A stretch of 64,000 nucleotides of DNA, taken from assembly GCA_023388315.1 (NCBI GenBank), contig JAEWGM010000009.1, forward strand, positions 1 to 64,000. Direction: 5' to 3'. The stretch's first letter is position 1. Each line of letters begins with the position of its first letter. Position numbers and translations under genes: made by a program. Positions 50,208-58,426 of the stretch are shown piece by piece. Under the pieces are notes generated by a model that saw only the letters and a list, made by a program, of their open reading frames with translations, had not been told where the DNA came from and did not search any database. The stretch comes from Bacteroidota bacterium. Its GTDB lineage: Bacteria; Bacteroidota; Bacteroidia; Bacteroidales; Dysgonomonadaceae.

Positions 50208-51788
50208 TTACAACGTGGAATTTGGTGCACGAAACGGGTAATCGATGGTGTGATGCAAGCCGCGGCTTTCTTTGCGCGCCATGGCCTGTTTAATCACCAT
50301 ATACCCCACTTTAATGATGTTGCGAAGTTCACAAATCTCACGCGACACCACCGAGCGCTGGAAAAAATCTTCCGTTTCGCGAAAAAGAATGTTCAACCGA
50401 TCCAATGCGCGCTGCAAGCGCAAATCGGAACGCACAATGCCCACGTAAGACGACATAATTTGCCCCACTTCCTTGTAACTTTGTGTGATAAGCACCATTT
50501 CCTCGGGCGATGACGTGCCTTCGGCATTCCACGCCGGAATGTCATCGCAAAACGAGTAGTTTTTGAACCGTGGAATGGAGTGTTTCGCGGCGGCATCGGC
50601 AAAAACCACCGCTTCAATAAGTGAGTTGGATGCCAATCGATTGGCGCCGTGCAAACCCGTGCACGCGCATTCACCATTGGCGTACAATCGGCTAATGCTG
50701 GTTTCCCCATCGATGTTCACCAAAATGCCGCCACACAAATAATGCGCGGCAGGCGCCACGGGAATTAGGTCTTTGGTAATATCGATGCCCAAAGAAAGGC
50801 ATTTTTCATAAATGGTGGGAAAATGTTTTTTGGTTTCTTCGGGATCTTTGTGCGTGACATCCAGAAAAACGTGGTCGTTGCCTCGGTTTTTCATTTCCGT
50901 GTCAATGGCACGCGCCACAATATCGCGCGGGGCGAGGGATTCGCGCTCGTCGTATTTGTGCATAAACGGCTCGCCATCCAATGTTTTGAGTACGCCGCCG
51001 TAGCCGCGCATAGCCTCGGTAATGAGAAACGATGGCCGCTCGCCCGGATAAAAAAGTGCCGTGGGGTGGAACTGCACAAATTCCATACCTTTTATTTCGC
51101 CTTTGGCGCGGGCTACCATCGCGATGCCGTCGCCCGTGGCTACCAACGGATTGGTGGTGGTTTGATAAATGCACCCAATGCCACCCGTACCCATCATGGT
51201 TACACGCGAGAGAAACACGTCAATTTCGTTGGTTTTCTGATCCAAAATATAGGCTCCGTAGCACTCAATACCGCGTGTATGCCTCGTAACTATTTGTCCT
51301 AAATGGTGTTGGGTGAGTATTTCAATGGCAAAATGGTTATCGAAAACATCAATATTGGGGTGGTTTCGGATGGTTTCAATGAGGCTGATTTGTATTTCGG
51401 CGCCGGTGTTGTCTTTGTGATGCAAAATGCGATGTTCGGAATGGCCGCCTTCGCGGTGCAGATCAAAATTTCCGCTTTCATCTTTATCGAAATCCACTCC
51501 CCAGCTTATCAACTCGTTAATTTGAGCGGGTGCTTCGCGCACCACTTTTTCCACCACTTCCCTGTCGCACAGTCCGGCACCGGCATCCAGCGTGTCGGCG
51601 ATATGTTTTTCAAAATTATCCCAAGGGTGGGTTACCGATGCAATGCCGCCCTGCGCATAATATGTGTTGGCATCTTCCAAAGAATTTTTGGCCACAATGG
51701 CCACCTTGCCATATTCAGCCACTTTAAGCGCGTAGCTCATCCCCGCAATTCCCGATCCGATGACCAAAAAATCATAACGATGCACCAT
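50208..51788 (-). CDS. nadB: L-aspartate oxidase
   Basis: A 526-residue FAD enzyme oxidising aspartate to iminoaspartate, first step of de novo NAD synthesis. FAD binding is at VIGSGIAGMSYALKVAEYG (about residues 9-27). YYAQGGIASV (about 45-54), HREGGHSEHRILHHKDNTGAEI, QFHPTALF and GANRLASNSLIEAVVFAD (about 398-415) are typical of NadB rather than succinate dehydrogenase. nadA and nadC are not adjacent. The promoter at 51817-51824 probably serves the run nadB-folP-cdaA and perhaps recF. Confidence 0.96.
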   Translation of the reverse strand: MVHRYDFLVIGSGIAGMSYALKVAEYGKVAIVAKNSLEDANTYYAQGGIASVTHPWDNFEKHIADTLDAGAGLCDREVVEKVVREAPAQINELISWGVDFDKDESGNFDLHREGGHSEHRILHHKDNTGAEIQISLIETIRNHPNIDVFDNHFAIEILTQHHLGQIVTRHTRGIECYGAYILDQKTNEIDVFLSRVTMMGTGGIGCIYQTTTNPLVATGDGIAMVARAKGEIKGMEFVQFHPTALFYPGERPSFLITEAMRGYGGVLKTLDGEPFMHKYDERESLAPRDIVARAIDTEMKNRGNDHVFLDVTHKDPEETKKHFPTIYEKCLSLGIDITKDLIPVAPAAHYLCGGILVNIDGETSISRLYANGECACTGLHGANRLASNSLIEAVVFADAAAKHSIPRFKNYSFCDDIPAWNAEGTSSPEEMVLITQSYKEVGQIMSSYVGIVRSDLRLQRALDRLNILFRETEDFFQRSVVSREICELRNIIKVGYMVIKQAMARKESRGLHHTIDYPFRAPNSTL

Positions 51789-51816
51789 TTTTTTCTGTTT
51801 TTGTAATGTGAATATG

Positions 51817-51824
51817 CAAATTTA
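51817..51824 (-). promoter_or_regulatory. -7 promoter element of the nadB operon
   Basis: The minus strand reads TAAATTTG, fitting TAnnTTTG, about 29 bases before the ATG at 51788. No NiaR- or NrtR-like operator was recognised. Confidence 0.65.
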
Positions 51825-51979
51825 CGTAATTATCGGTGGCAAAGGTTCGTTTGCTCCGATTTATTTTTTCTAATAAAAACAAAAAGTATAGTTAAATATC
51901 CGTTTTTTATTTGATAATTTCGTGTATTTTAGTTTCTTTGTTATTATATGGAATGTAACAACAATTTAAAACAACGGAT

Positions 51980-53236
51980 ATGAAAAACGTCATAACTCTA
52001 CTCATTCTTCTTTTATGCACTTTTTCTCTTTTTGACGCGGCAGCCCAAGATGCCAACTTTGTTTTAAGAGGACGAGTACTGGGTGGCGATAACAACCAAC
52101 CTCTGGTAAACGCCAGCATTACCGTGAAAGGCGCCAATGTTTCCAGTGTAACCAATCAAGACGGTTATTTTTCCATACGTGTGCCGTCTTCTACCCGAAA
52201 TTCACAAGTGGTAATCCGCCATTTAGGCTACGAAAACCGGGAAATTCCGGTGATAACGCTTATCGACAGCCCCAACAACCATATCATCTTGGCTCCCTCA
52301 TCCATTCAATTGGGGGAAATTCAGATTGTTTCGGGCGATGGGAGCGAACTGGTGCGGCAAGCGTTGCGGCGTGTTCCGCAAAATTACAGAAATACGCCTG
52401 AAATGATGGTGGCTTTCTATCGAGAATCCGTAAAAAAAGGCTCCAACTACATTTCACTGGTGGAGGCGGTGTTGGATGTTTATAAAGCATCGTATCGGTC
52501 TTTCGACAACGATCAGGCAAGGATTTATATCGGCCGAAAAGCCACCGATATTTCGCCGAGAGACACGGTGTTACTAAAATTTCAGGGTGGCATTAGCGAT
52601 GCACTCATGCTAGATATCGCCAAGAATCCCGAAATTGTTTTCGGCACCGATGGCCAAGAATATACATTTCAGATTGAGAGCCTTGTCAACATCAACAACA
52701 AACCGCACTATATGATTTCATTTGCGCCCCACGCCGGCATAAAGGACATCCTTTTCCGAGGCACTATTTACCTCGAAAGCGAATCGTTGGCATTTGCCCG
52801 AATGGAGTTTAATATGAATGTGGAAAACCGAAAAGACGCGTCGAACATTTTCATCCGGCGCAAACCGCCAAAAATGAAAGTGGAAGTGGACCACGCGCAT
52901 TACATTATTGATTACATTGAAAACGACGGCAAGTGGCATTTTAATTATAGCAGTACCGATGTAGCGTTTCGGGTGCGATGGACAAACCGGTTTTTCGGAT
53001 TGTTTGCCACCACCTACACCATCGGCTCTGAAATGGCCATTACCGACCGGTATAACGACAATGTGGTGAAATTTCCGCGCAGCGAGCGCATTCGCTCTAC
53101 CGATGTGATTGCAGAGAAAGTAGAGCATTTTCAAGACCCGAACTTTTGGGGCGAGTACAACGTAATTGAACCCGACCAACAGATTACCGACGCTATTAAA
53201 CGATTAAGCAACAAGTTAAGAAGGCGTGCGCAATAA
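51980..53236 (+). CDS. Exported carboxypeptidase-regulatory-like domain protein
   Basis: A 418-residue exported protein: signal peptide (cleavage near FDAAAQ), then a beta-sandwich regulatory domain (about residues 27-110, FVLRGRVLGGDNNQPLVNASITVKGANVSSVTNQDGYFSI), then about 300 residues of mostly beta structure (IQLGEIQIVSGDGSELVRQALRRVPQNY, FRGTIYLESESLAFARMEFNM). It lacks the barrel of TonB receptors. Related Bacteroidota proteins carry DUF5686-type regions, but I could not confirm this. Function unknown. Confidence 0.78.
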   Translation: MKNVITLLILLLCTFSLFDAAAQDANFVLRGRVLGGDNNQPLVNASITVKGANVSSVTNQDGYFSIRVPSSTRNSQVVIRHLGYENREIPVITLIDSPNNHIILAPSSIQLGEIQIVSGDGSELVRQALRRVPQNYRNTPEMMVAFYRESVKKGSNYISLVEAVLDVYKASYRSFDNDQARIYIGRKATDISPRDTVLLKFQGGISDALMLDIAKNPEIVFGTDGQEYTFQIESLVNINNKPHYMISFAPHAGIKDILFRGTIYLESESLAFARMEFNMNVENRKDASNIFIRRKPPKMKVEVDHAHYIIDYIENDGKWHFNYSSTDVAFRVRWTNRFFGLFATTYTIGSEMAITDRYNDNVVKFPRSERIRSTDVIAEKVEHFQDPNFWGEYNVIEPDQQITDAIKRLSNKLRRRAQ

Positions 53237-53250
53237 AACAACGCAAACAG

Positions 53251-53281
53251 TTTGTTGTTAAAAAAAATAACCGTATCTTTG
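53251..53281 (+). promoter_or_regulatory. Consensus promoter of rpsO
   Basis: TTTG at 53251-53254 and TATCTTTG at 53274-53281 are separated by exactly 19 bases, a full match to the Bacteroidetes consensus, 41 bases before the ATG. Confidence 0.85.
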
Positions 53282-53322
53282 CAGCCCAAAAGTTTTTTAA
53301 ACATTGTATTACACAAACAATT

Positions 53323-53592
53323 ATGTATTTAGATTCTGAAAAAAAGAAAGAAATCTTTGCAAAGCACGGAAAGTCTAACACTGATACTGGCTCACCTGAA
53401 GCGCAGATAGCATTGTTTTCATACCGTATTTCGCATTTGACTGAACACTTAAAGTCAAACAAAAAAGATTATAACACAGAAAGAGCATTGAGAATTTTGG
53501 TAGGTAAACGTCGTCGTTTACTAGATTACCTGATTGAAAAAGATATCGAAAGATACCGTTCAATCATCAAGGAATTGGGTATAAGAAAATAA
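53323..53592 (+). CDS. rpsO: 30S ribosomal protein S15
   Basis: An 89-residue ribosomal protein binding 16S rRNA. KHGKSNTDTGSPEAQIALFSYRISHLTEHLKSNKKDY and the C-terminal LRILVGKRRRLLDYLIEKDIERYRSIIKELGIRK are diagnostic. It has its own consensus promoter and terminator, so it is monocistronic. Confidence 0.98.
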   Translation: MYLDSEKKKEIFAKHGKSNTDTGSPEAQIALFSYRISHLTEHLKSNKKDYNTERALRILVGKRRRLLDYLIEKDIERYRSIIKELGIRK

Positions 53593-53610
53593 TTCTCACA
53601 AAAATTGAAA

Positions 53611-53648
53611 GAGTAAGTAAACACGGTTTTTATTTACTCTTTTTTTTC
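53611..53648 (+). terminator. Intrinsic terminator after rpsO
   Basis: GAGTAAGTAA pairs, with one or two mismatches, with TTATTTACTC and runs into eight T, 19 bases past the rpsO stop. Confidence 0.75.
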
Positions 53649-53698
53649 AAACATCAGCGTACAAATCGATTAACAAAGAGTAAGCCGGATAAACCTTC

Positions 53699-53724
53699 AA
53701 ATATATGTTTTATAACATATATTT
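53699..53724. promoter_or_regulatory. Perfect 11 bp inverted repeat just upstream of the small-RNA promoter
   Basis: AAATATATGTT and AACATATATTT flank TTAT. It ends 4 bases before the -33 TTTG of the promoter at 53729-53759. It could be an operator or an extra hairpin. Confidence 0.5.
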
Positions 53725-53728
53725 ATTT

Positions 53729-53759
53729 TTTGCAGGTTTAAAAAAGTGCCATATCTTTG
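53729..53759 (+). promoter_or_regulatory. Consensus promoter of the candidate small RNA
   Basis: TTTG (53729-53732), 19 bases, TATCTTTG (53752-53759): the same perfect arrangement as the rpsO promoter, but no gene follows before the terminator at 53823-53851. Confidence 0.8.
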
Positions 53760-53764
53760 CATCG

Positions 53765-53852
53765 ATAACCTAAAACAATCTTTTTTACCTTAACCTGATA
53801 TCAGTTTAACCAAAGACAAAAGAGACCATCTCGACCGAGGTGGTCTTTTTTC
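53765..53852 (+). ncRNA. Candidate small RNA between rpsO and the CoA operon
   Basis: The unit runs from a consensus promoter to a strong intrinsic terminator (stem AGACCATCTC / GAGGTGGTCT, loop GACC, then T-run, 53823-53851). The product would be about 87 nt. No start codon with a useful frame lies inside. Before the terminator it holds a pyrimidine tract and the palindrome CTGATATCAG. The downstream operon has its own promoter (53924-53931), so this is not its leader. Only this RNA, the palindrome at 53699 and the rpsO terminator occupy 53593-53953. Confidence 0.65.
53823..53851 (+). terminator. Intrinsic terminator of the candidate small RNA
   Basis: Ten-base stem with one G-T pair, four-base loop, and a run of T directly after the stem. 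Confidence 0.9.
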
Positions 53853-53923
53853 TTTTATACCCTCAAAAATTGTTATAATTACGGTGACAGCCCAAAATGA
53901 AACTTCTCTTTCATATTATTTTG

Positions 53924-53931
53924 TAACTTTG
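53924..53931 (+). promoter_or_regulatory. -7 promoter element of the CoA operon
   Basis: TAACTTTG fits TAnnTTTG and ends 22 bases before the ATG at 53954. Confidence 0.7.
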
Positions 53932-53953
53932 CGCTCACAGACAAGGGCGAAAC

Positions 53954-54796
53954 ATGGATAAAAAAATTGCTTTTATAGGTGCCGGCAACGTTTCAACCGC
54001 TTTGGGATTGTATTTCAAGGACAAATCTTTTGTAGTGCAAGGTTATTACAGCCAGCGTTTTGCAAGCGCCGAAAAAGCGGCTCAATTGACCCATTCCACG
54101 GCATACGCATCGGTGGAAAAACTGATGCAAGACAGCCAAATGATTTGGATAACTACCCCCGATGACCAAATTGCCGCCGTTGCCTACCAACTTTCTCAAT
54201 TATCCGTTCCTCAATGCGCCGAAAAACTTGTTTTGCATGCCAGTGGCGCGCACTCGGTGGATATTTTAAAGCCACTAAAAGAAAAAGGTTATCAAACGGC
54301 AGCCGCGCATCCTCTTTTTTCGTTTAATGATCCTGTTTCGGCACAAAAAAAACTGAGCGAAGTCTGGTTTGCCGTGGAACAATCGCACGATGAAAATGAG
54401 CAAATAAGCGATTTTTTCAAACAATGCGGAAACCGCGTGATGCACATGGATGACGAAAAGAAAACGCTCTATCACGCCGCCGCCTGCTTGCTCGCCAATT
54501 ATTTGGTAACGTTGGCCGATGCTTCGTACAAAATTTTTGAGAAATCGGGTGTTGAAAAAAATGACATAAAAAAGGCCGTCATGCCTTTATTGGAAAGCAT
54601 TATACACAACCTGCAAACCAAAGAACCAAAAGACGCGCTTACCGGGCCCATTAAACGCGGCGATCAAAATACAATCAAATTGCATATGCAAGCCCTTCAT
54701 CTATTTGCGCCGGAAATGGCCGATATGTATAAATTTATGGGAAAGCAAACAATGCATATGCTCGGCGATTATTCACTCAAAAAACTGTTCGATTGA
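53954..54796 (+). CDS. Rossmann/DUF2520 reductase, likely ketopantoate reductase (PanG-type)
   Basis: A 280-residue protein with an N-terminal NAD(P) fold (KIAFIGAGNVSTALGLYF, about residues 4-21; WITTPDDQIAAVA, about 65-77) and a helical C-terminal DUF2520 domain (about 120-275, with AAHPLFSFNDP and TLYHAAACLLANYLVTL). It heads an operon with panB, panC, panD, coaB and coaC, and no panE or ilvC-type gene is present here. Reduction of ketopantoate to pantoate is the only step missing between panB and panC. I recall PanG ketopantoate reductases having this architecture, but could not check; the assignment rests mainly on context. Confidence 0.8.
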   Translation: MDKKIAFIGAGNVSTALGLYFKDKSFVVQGYYSQRFASAEKAAQLTHSTAYASVEKLMQDSQMIWITTPDDQIAAVAYQLSQLSVPQCAEKLVLHASGAHSVDILKPLKEKGYQTAAAHPLFSFNDPVSAQKKLSEVWFAVEQSHDENEQISDFFKQCGNRVMHMDDEKKTLYHAAACLLANYLVTLADASYKIFEKSGVEKNDIKKAVMPLLESIIHNLQTKEPKDALTGPIKRGDQNTIKLHMQALHLFAPEMADMYKFMGKQTMHMLGDYSLKKLFD

Positions 54797-54810
54797 TAGA
54801 TAACAAACAT

Positions 54811-55644
54811 ATGAAACAGAAATTTACCGTAAAATCGTTTCAGGAGGCGAAAGATAACAACCGAAAAATAAGTATGCTCACCGCCTACGATTATTCGATG
54901 GCCAAAATGGTGGATGCCGCGGGTATCGATTCCATTTTAATTGGCGATTCGCTGGGAATGGTTTTCCAAGGGCACGAATCCACCCTGCCGGTAACGGTTG
55001 ACGAAATGATATATCACACCAAAGCCGTTGCCAGAGGCGCAAAACGAGCATTGATTATTGCCGACATGCCTTTTTTATCGTATCACGTTTCCAAAGAAGA
55101 AGCGGTGAGAAACGCGGGGCGTTTGGTGAAAGAAGGCGGCGCTGAAGCAGTAAAAATTGAAGGTGGCGCGCAAGTTGCGGACACAATAGAAGCCATTGTG
55201 GACGCGCAAATTCCGGTGATGGGGCACCTGGGTTTAACACCGCAATCGGTAAACGCGTTTGGCGGATTTAAAGTGCAAGGAAAAGACGGAGAAAGCGCGA
55301 AAAAGATTTTGGAAGACGCCAAATTGCTGGAGAAAGCGGGCGTTTTCGCCATCACATTGGAATGCATTCCCGATAAATTAGCTGCGCTGATTACAGAATC
55401 TGTCAACATCCCGACCATCGGTATTGGCGCAGGAAACGGTTGCGACGGGCAAGTGCTCGTTATAAACGACATGCTGGGTATGTTCAGCGATTTTGTCCCA
55501 AAATTCGTAAAACAATACGCCACGCTCAACACGCAAATAACCGAAGCGATTAAAAACTATATTTCTGAACTCAATGACGGAAAATTTCCTGCCGATGAAC
55601 ACACCTTTGGCATAGATGCGGAGGAATTAAAAAAATTGTATTAA
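54811..55644 (+). CDS. panB: 3-methyl-2-oxobutanoate hydroxymethyltransferase
   Basis: A 277-residue TIM-barrel enzyme forming ketopantoate from ketoisovalerate and methylene-tetrahydrofolate. ISMLTAYDYSMAKMVDAAGID (about residues 18-38), LIGDSLGMVFQGHESTLPVT (metal Asp and substrate loop, about 41-60), VKIEGGAQV (about 113-121), VMGHLGLTPQSVNAFGG and IPTIGIGAGNGCDGQVLV are all family motifs. ATG 54811 is favoured over an upstream in-frame TTG overlapping the preceding gene. panC begins at the next base after its stop. Confidence 0.97.
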   Translation: MKQKFTVKSFQEAKDNNRKISMLTAYDYSMAKMVDAAGIDSILIGDSLGMVFQGHESTLPVTVDEMIYHTKAVARGAKRALIIADMPFLSYHVSKEEAVRNAGRLVKEGGAEAVKIEGGAQVADTIEAIVDAQIPVMGHLGLTPQSVNAFGGFKVQGKDGESAKKILEDAKLLEKAGVFAITLECIPDKLAALITESVNIPTIGIGAGNGCDGQVLVINDMLGMFSDFVPKFVKQYATLNTQITEAIKNYISELNDGKFPADEHTFGIDAEELKKLY

Positions 55645-56490
55645 ATGATTATTACAACGATAAAAGAACTACGAAAATATATAGATGAGCACCGCAAAGC
55701 AGGAAAAACCATCGGGCTGGTACCCACTATGGGATTTCTTCACGAAGGACATTTGTCACTCATTCGTCGAGCAAAGGCGGAAAATGACATTGTGGTGGTC
55801 AGCGATTTTGTAAATCCCACGCAGTTCGCCCCCAACGAAGATTTTGAATCGTATCCAAGAAATATTGAACGCGATGAACAAATGTCTATGGAAGCGGGCG
55901 CGGATGTGGTTTTCCATCCATCGGTAGAAGAGATGTATCCTCACGGAAGTTCCACCTTTGTGGAAGTGGAAGGCAACATTACCAAAGTGCTTTGTGGCGC
56001 ATCGCGCCCGTCTCATTTTAAAGGAGTGACCACGGTGGTGGCGATGCTTTTCAATATCGTGCAACCGCATACAGCCTATTTCGGACAAAAAGACGCGCAA
56101 CAGGCAGCTGTTTTAATAAAAATGACCCGCGATTTGCATATGAACGTGGAAATTATTGTTTGCCCCATTGTGAGAGAGCAAGACGGACTGGCAATGAGTT
56201 CGCGCAACACCTATTTGTCATCCGAAGAACGAGCACAAGCGGTTATTCTCAGCAAGGCATTAGCAGAAGGAAAAGCAACTTTTGAACAAGGCGAAACCAG
56301 TGTTCAGAAGCTCATACAGCGTATTACGAACAAAATAGAAGAAGCGCCACTGGCAGATATCGACTATGTGAGCATTTACGAATATCCTTCGCTAAAGACA
56401 ATTGAAATCATTAACGACCAAGCGCTTGCAGCTGTGGCTGTGAGGTTTGGCAAAACCAGATTAATCGACAACATAATTCTGAAAAAATAG
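55645..56490 (+). CDS. panC: Pantothenate synthetase
   Basis: A 281-residue enzyme joining pantoate and beta-alanine with ATP. The HIGH-type motif lies in LVPTMGFLHEGHLSLIRRAK (about residues 25-44). VVSDFVNPTQFAPNEDFESYPR (about 51-72), AYFGQKDAQQAAVL (about 146-159) and the KMSKS-like AMSSRNTYLS (about 185-194) follow. It abuts panB and panD with no spacer, a tightly packed operon. Confidence 0.97.
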   Translation: MIITTIKELRKYIDEHRKAGKTIGLVPTMGFLHEGHLSLIRRAKAENDIVVVSDFVNPTQFAPNEDFESYPRNIERDEQMSMEAGADVVFHPSVEEMYPHGSSTFVEVEGNITKVLCGASRPSHFKGVTTVVAMLFNIVQPHTAYFGQKDAQQAAVLIKMTRDLHMNVEIIVCPIVREQDGLAMSSRNTYLSSEERAQAVILSKALAEGKATFEQGETSVQKLIQRITNKIEEAPLADIDYVSIYEYPSLKTIEIINDQALAAVAVRFGKTRLIDNIILKK

Positions 56491-56847
56491 ATGCAATTAA
56501 CATTATTAAAAGCAAAACTTCATAAAGCCACCGTCACAGAGGCCAATCTCAACTATACGGGCAGCATTACCATCGACAAATCGCTGCTCGACCAAAGCGG
56601 CATTTTGGTGTGGGAAAAAGTGAGTGTGGTAAACAACAACAACGGCGCCCGCTTTGAGACGTATGTAATTGAAGGCGAAGCCAACAGCGGCATCATTTGC
56701 CTTAACGGCGCCGCGGCAAGGCTGGTACAACCGGGCGATAAAATCATTATTATGGCGTATGCCGGCATGTCGCCCGAAGAGGTGAAAGAACACAAACCCG
56801 GCGTCTTCATTTTGGATGAAAACAACCGCGTGAAGGAAAAAATTTAA
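56491..56847 (+). CDS. panD: Aspartate 1-decarboxylase, proenzyme
   Basis: A 118-residue proenzyme making beta-alanine for PanC. The self-cleavage site is in NYTGSITID (Gly-Ser at about residues 24-25), where Ser becomes the pyruvoyl cofactor. ETYVIEGEANSGIICLNGAAARLVQPGDKIIIMAYAGMSPEE is typical. Length and order match bacterial PanD. coaB starts 4 bases after the stop. Confidence 0.97.
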   Translation: MQLTLLKAKLHKATVTEANLNYTGSITIDKSLLDQSGILVWEKVSVVNNNNGARFETYVIEGEANSGIICLNGAAARLVQPGDKIIIMAYAGMSPEEVKEHKPGVFILDENNRVKEKI

Positions 56848-56851
56848 TTTT

Positions 56852-57604
56852 ATGGTAAAAATAGCCATAACGGCGGGTGGAACGTCGGAGAATATAGATG
56901 GGGTGCGGAAACTAACAAACGTTAGCACCGGCACGCTCGGTTGGTATTGCTTGGAAGCGGTGTTGGATTACTTTCTAGGGCAAAACCAAACCGATTTTCA
57001 CCTGTATTATATTCTTACGGAAACGGCTGTCAGAAAAGAGTTGAGTGAGGGGCAAGAGCAATTCGTGGAATTTATTTCCGTTACCGATGCTGAAAGTGTT
57101 TACAACGCTGTGGATGAATTGACTAAATCGAAATCGATTGACTATTTTATTCACTCTATGGCTATTTCCGATTTTACCCTTGCGTACGTAATTAGCAATG
57201 ACGCGCTGGAAGATGAAATACAAAAGGCGCAAGCCTCAATAAAAGAAATTCTGGAAAACCCGAAAAACAAATACAGCGTTGATGTGAAAATCCCATCGGA
57301 TGAGCGAGTTGTGATGGGATTGAAACGCACCAAAAAGGTCATTCCGGTTATCAAGCAAAACAACGCCAATACCGTTTTGGTGGGGTTTAAGTTGCTGAAA
57401 GAGGTATCTGAAAATGAATTGATGAACGTTGCCCGCGAACTGGGCGTAAAAAACGACTGCGATTTAGTTTTTGCCAACGAATTGTCGCGCATTTCTGATA
57501 AAAATCACACGGGAATGTTGATTAAAGGCGATAAAATAGTGGCGCGCCCTGTAGGGAAAAAACAAATTGCGCAAGCCATTGTGCGAGAAATGATGAATTT
57601 GTAA
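56852..57604 (+). CDS. coaB: Phosphopantothenate-cysteine ligase, monofunctional CoaB
   Basis: A 250-residue ligase adding cysteine to 4'-phosphopantothenate. It begins KIAITAGGTSENIDGVRKLTNVSTGTLG, the form seen in stand-alone CoaB of Streptococcus and Enterococcus, and includes YFIHSMAISDFTL (about residues 99-111), VMGLKRTKKVI and VGFKLLKEVSENEL (about 174-187). It is not fused to the decarboxylase, which is the next gene. Most bacteria have the fused CoaBC (Dfp). Confidence 0.92.
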   Translation: MVKIAITAGGTSENIDGVRKLTNVSTGTLGWYCLEAVLDYFLGQNQTDFHLYYILTETAVRKELSEGQEQFVEFISVTDAESVYNAVDELTKSKSIDYFIHSMAISDFTLAYVISNDALEDEIQKAQASIKEILENPKNKYSVDVKIPSDERVVMGLKRTKKVIPVIKQNNANTVLVGFKLLKEVSENELMNVARELGVKNDCDLVFANELSRISDKNHTGMLIKGDKIVARPVGKKQIAQAIVREMMNL

Positions 57605-57624
57605 AATCTTTAGACCAAACAAAA

Positions 57625-58161
57625 ATGAAAACAATTGTTGTTGGCGTTTCGGGCGGAATTGCCTGTTACAAAGCGGTGGAAGTGGTGAATCAACTCAAGA
57701 AAAACGGCCACAATGTGGAAGTGATTATGACAAAATCGGCTCAAGAATTTGTTACGCCGCTCACGTTTAAAACCATGTCGCACAACACGGTGGTCACCGA
57801 TATGTTCGATCCCGTAAGGGAATGGGACACCAAACACATTGACTTGGCCAAAGCCGCCGACTTGTTCGTGATTGTACCGGCAACGGCTAACATAATTGGC
57901 AAAATCGCTTCCGGCATCGCCGATGACATTCTCTCTACAACGGTGATGGCCGCCCGCAGCCCGGTGCTCATTTTCCCGGCGATGAACACCTATATGTACG
58001 AAAATCCCATCGTGCAAAACAACATCGAGAAACTAAAAAATTTCGGCTATCACGTTTACAACACCGCCGAAGGCGAACTTGCTTGCGGCGATGTTGGCAA
58101 AGGAAAACTGCTGCCGTGGGAAGAAATAGTGGAGATAATTGAGGGGTTTGGGAGGAAATAA
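57625..58161 (+). CDS. coaC: Phosphopantothenoylcysteine decarboxylase, monofunctional CoaC
   Basis: A 178-residue FMN flavoprotein producing 4'-phosphopantetheine. GVSGGIACYKAVEVVNQLKKNGHNVEVIMTKSAQEFV opens the fold; the catalytic His lies in TMSHNTV (about residues 50-56). VPATANIIGKIASGIADD (about 92-109), FPAMNTYMYENP (about 119-130) and the substrate flap GELACGDVGKGKL (about 153-165, with the conserved Cys) are present. It ends the operon; no pantothenate kinase or coaD is in the window. Confidence 0.95.
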   Translation: MKTIVVGVSGGIACYKAVEVVNQLKKNGHNVEVIMTKSAQEFVTPLTFKTMSHNTVVTDMFDPVREWDTKHIDLAKAADLFVIVPATANIIGKIASGIADDILSTTVMAARSPVLIFPAMNTYMYENPIVQNNIEKLKNFGYHVYNTAEGELACGDVGKGKLLPWEEIVEIIEGFGRK

Positions 58162-58362
58162 TTTGGAGTAATTTTAATAAAATAATTTGTTTTGACATTT
58201 ACATCCAAAAATAGAACTTTCTACTATACAGTCAACTATTTGAATTTAATTAACACGTTCCTGTTTCTTAAAACACATCAAACAAAACACTAATTAAAGT
58301 TAAATCTACTCTTTGAATTGTTAAAACGACATATCTTTATTTGTTGTTTAAAATATTTAAAA

Positions 58363-58380
58363 TACATTTGTCAGACAAAT
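58363..58380 (+). promoter_or_regulatory. -7 element overlapped by a FadR/GntR-type operator
   Basis: TACATTTG (58363-58370) is a -7 element. The perfect inverted repeat ATTTGTC-A-GACAAAT (58366-58380) overlaps it and contains TTGTnnnACAA, fitting the TnGTnnnACnA sites of GntR regulators with FCD domains. The regulator gene starts 46 bases later, so self-repression of the whole locus is likely. Nothing else was seen in 58162-58426. Confidence 0.7.
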
Positions 58381-58426
58381 CATATAATTAATACATAACA
58401 TACAAATAATTCAATTGCATTCTGCC

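Noticed and set aside
53593..53953. Riboswitch or leader controlling the CoA operon
   Set aside because: A terminator at 53823-53851 is followed by an independent promoter at 53924, so the RNA is separate; no known riboswitch core was recognised.
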